Source: an uncultured Pirellulaceae bacterium
Lineage (GTDB): Bacteria; Planctomycetota; Planctomycetia; Pirellulales; Pirellulaceae
Length of the DNA: 35,853 bases
Direction: 5' to 3'
NCBI GenBank assembly: GCA_905480235.1
Contig: CAJQPP010000153.1
Coordinates: 1-35,853, forward strand
Both the position numbers and the translations under genes were made by a program. Positions 35,254-35,853 of the stretch are shown here, piece after piece (position 1 is the first letter of the stretch; each line of letters opens with the position of its first letter). The notes beneath the pieces were generated by a model that saw nothing but the letters and a program-made list of their open reading frames with translations, did no database searches and was not told where the DNA came from.

Positions 35254-35853
35254 GGTCGATGCGAAATCCTTAACCAGCGCGAGTTTCCGGCATGATCAGA
35301 CATGAAGGCCGTAGCGTCCGCGCAGTTCGTCTAAGAAATACAAGATTGATCGACCAAAATGTAAGACAAACCTAAGTTGGCGTCTATGCGGTAAAGCGTC
35401 GCATACTTTTGGGGGGTGCGTTGAGGTGGCGAGGAGCCAGTGCCAGATTCCCCCAATCGTTCAGCGGAATGGACCATGGAAGCCTTCAATACTCGGTTTT
35501 TCAAGCATTGAATCAGGCAAATCGATCAGTCTTGAGTTGGCCGCTGGATCCGGCAAAAACTCGGGAAAAGGCGTTTTGAGCAGGGACACGCGTTCCCCCA
35601 ACTGGACAGGCTGATAGCTGATTAGTAGCGCCGGTAGGAAATGCCCTTGCTGGCTGATGAGATTTGGTCCCATAGGTGGTTTGTGGGCTTGGGGAGAAGT
35701 GGTTGGTTTTGGAGGTCTGTGAGGTGTCTGCTCGCGGCCTGTGGCGTTGTTTGTTAGCGAAAACAGCCAAAAATTGAACCGAAGGTAGCCTGGGCACCGC
35801 TGATCAGGGATAAGGTGGTTTTGTTTTTCTTACCTTAGATTTTCCTCGCAACG
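35254..35853. other. 600-base stretch without a convincing gene, upstream of actA
   Basis: This region contains the leader and promoter of the ACIII-oxidase locus (read on the minus strand), but I see no clear -35/-10 pair. It holds a small inverted repeat, TATGCG (35385-35390) and CGCATA (35400-35405), about 130 bases from the actA start. Short overlapping open frames (35426-35614 plus, 35461-35673 minus and 35513-35797 minus) have no recognisable motif and poor translation signals, and I do not call them genes. The 70-residue minus one (35461-35673) is the most protein-like in composition. A gene beyond the window edge may extend regulation into this area. Confidence 0.5.
35385..35405. repeat. 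Short inverted repeat upstream of the ACIII locus
   Basis: TATGCG and CGCATA form a perfect six-base inverted repeat with a nine-base spacer. It lies about 130 bases before the actA start codon. It could be an operator half-site pair or a weak hairpin in a leader, or chance. Confidence 0.3.

Noticed and set aside
35461..35673. 70-residue minus-strand open frame in the actA upstream region
   Set aside because: Composition is acceptable but there is no good ribosome binding site or known motif, and overlapping frames compete; not enough to call a gene.

Overview
The window looks like a chromosome segment from a planctomycete, probably Pirellulales-like. The evidence is the gene content and style: an alternative complex III (ACIII) operon running straight into a caa3-type cytochrome oxidase operon, several short lipoproteins with L-G-C or P-G-C lipoboxes, a Cys-rich lipoprotein, and a LysM plus L,D-transpeptidase-fold protein with a long Pro-rich linker. 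The taxonomic call rests on family recognition, not on a marker gene. No rRNA, tRNA, CRISPR array, insertion sequence or phage gene was seen.

Layout. 1-3.1 kb: a family 2 glycosyltransferase and a 518-residue protein of unknown function (+), meeting an alpha/beta hydrolase (-) tail to tail. 3.2-6.6 kb: metG (-), divergent from a D-threonine aldolase/D-serine dehydratase-like PLP enzyme (+). 6.6-11.2 kb: a three-gene minus-strand operon of GntR regulator, ABC ATPase and a very large ABC-2 permease, with a plausible promoter and operator. 11.3-16.9 kb: a cupin (+), a lipoprotein, a TrkH potassium transporter with a large insertion, a membrane protein and two lipocalin-like lipoproteins (all -), and a Cys-rich lipoprotein (+) followed by a clear intrinsic terminator. 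17.0-20.3 kb: a HIT protein, the LysM/YkuD protein with its catalytic Cys replaced by Ser, and the RarA clamp-loader-like ATPase (all -).

20.4-35.3 kb is one long minus-strand respiratory locus. In transcription order it holds ActA (pentaheme cytochrome c), ActB (molybdopterin-oxidoreductase-like plus Fe-S protein), ActC (NrfD-like), a fused ActD-ActE, ActF, a small single-TM protein, a SCO copper chaperone, CtaC with a C-terminal cytochrome c domain, CtaD (A2-type), CtaE, a COX4-like subunit and a second, divergent subunit III. Together they would oxidise membrane quinol, pass electrons through the Fe-S clusters and hemes of ACIII to the CuA/heme c of the oxidase, and reduce O2. Such pairs are known to form supercomplexes in other bacteria, and the single gene block fits that. 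The final 600 bases hold the ActA upstream region and no convincing gene.

The observations most worth a second look are the Ser-for-Cys L,D-transpeptidase-like protein, the ActD-ActE fusion, the repeated His/Asp-rich segments in several subunits of the respiratory locus, the small unknown membrane protein inside that locus, the TrkH insertion, and the uncharacterised 518-residue and 1081-residue proteins.
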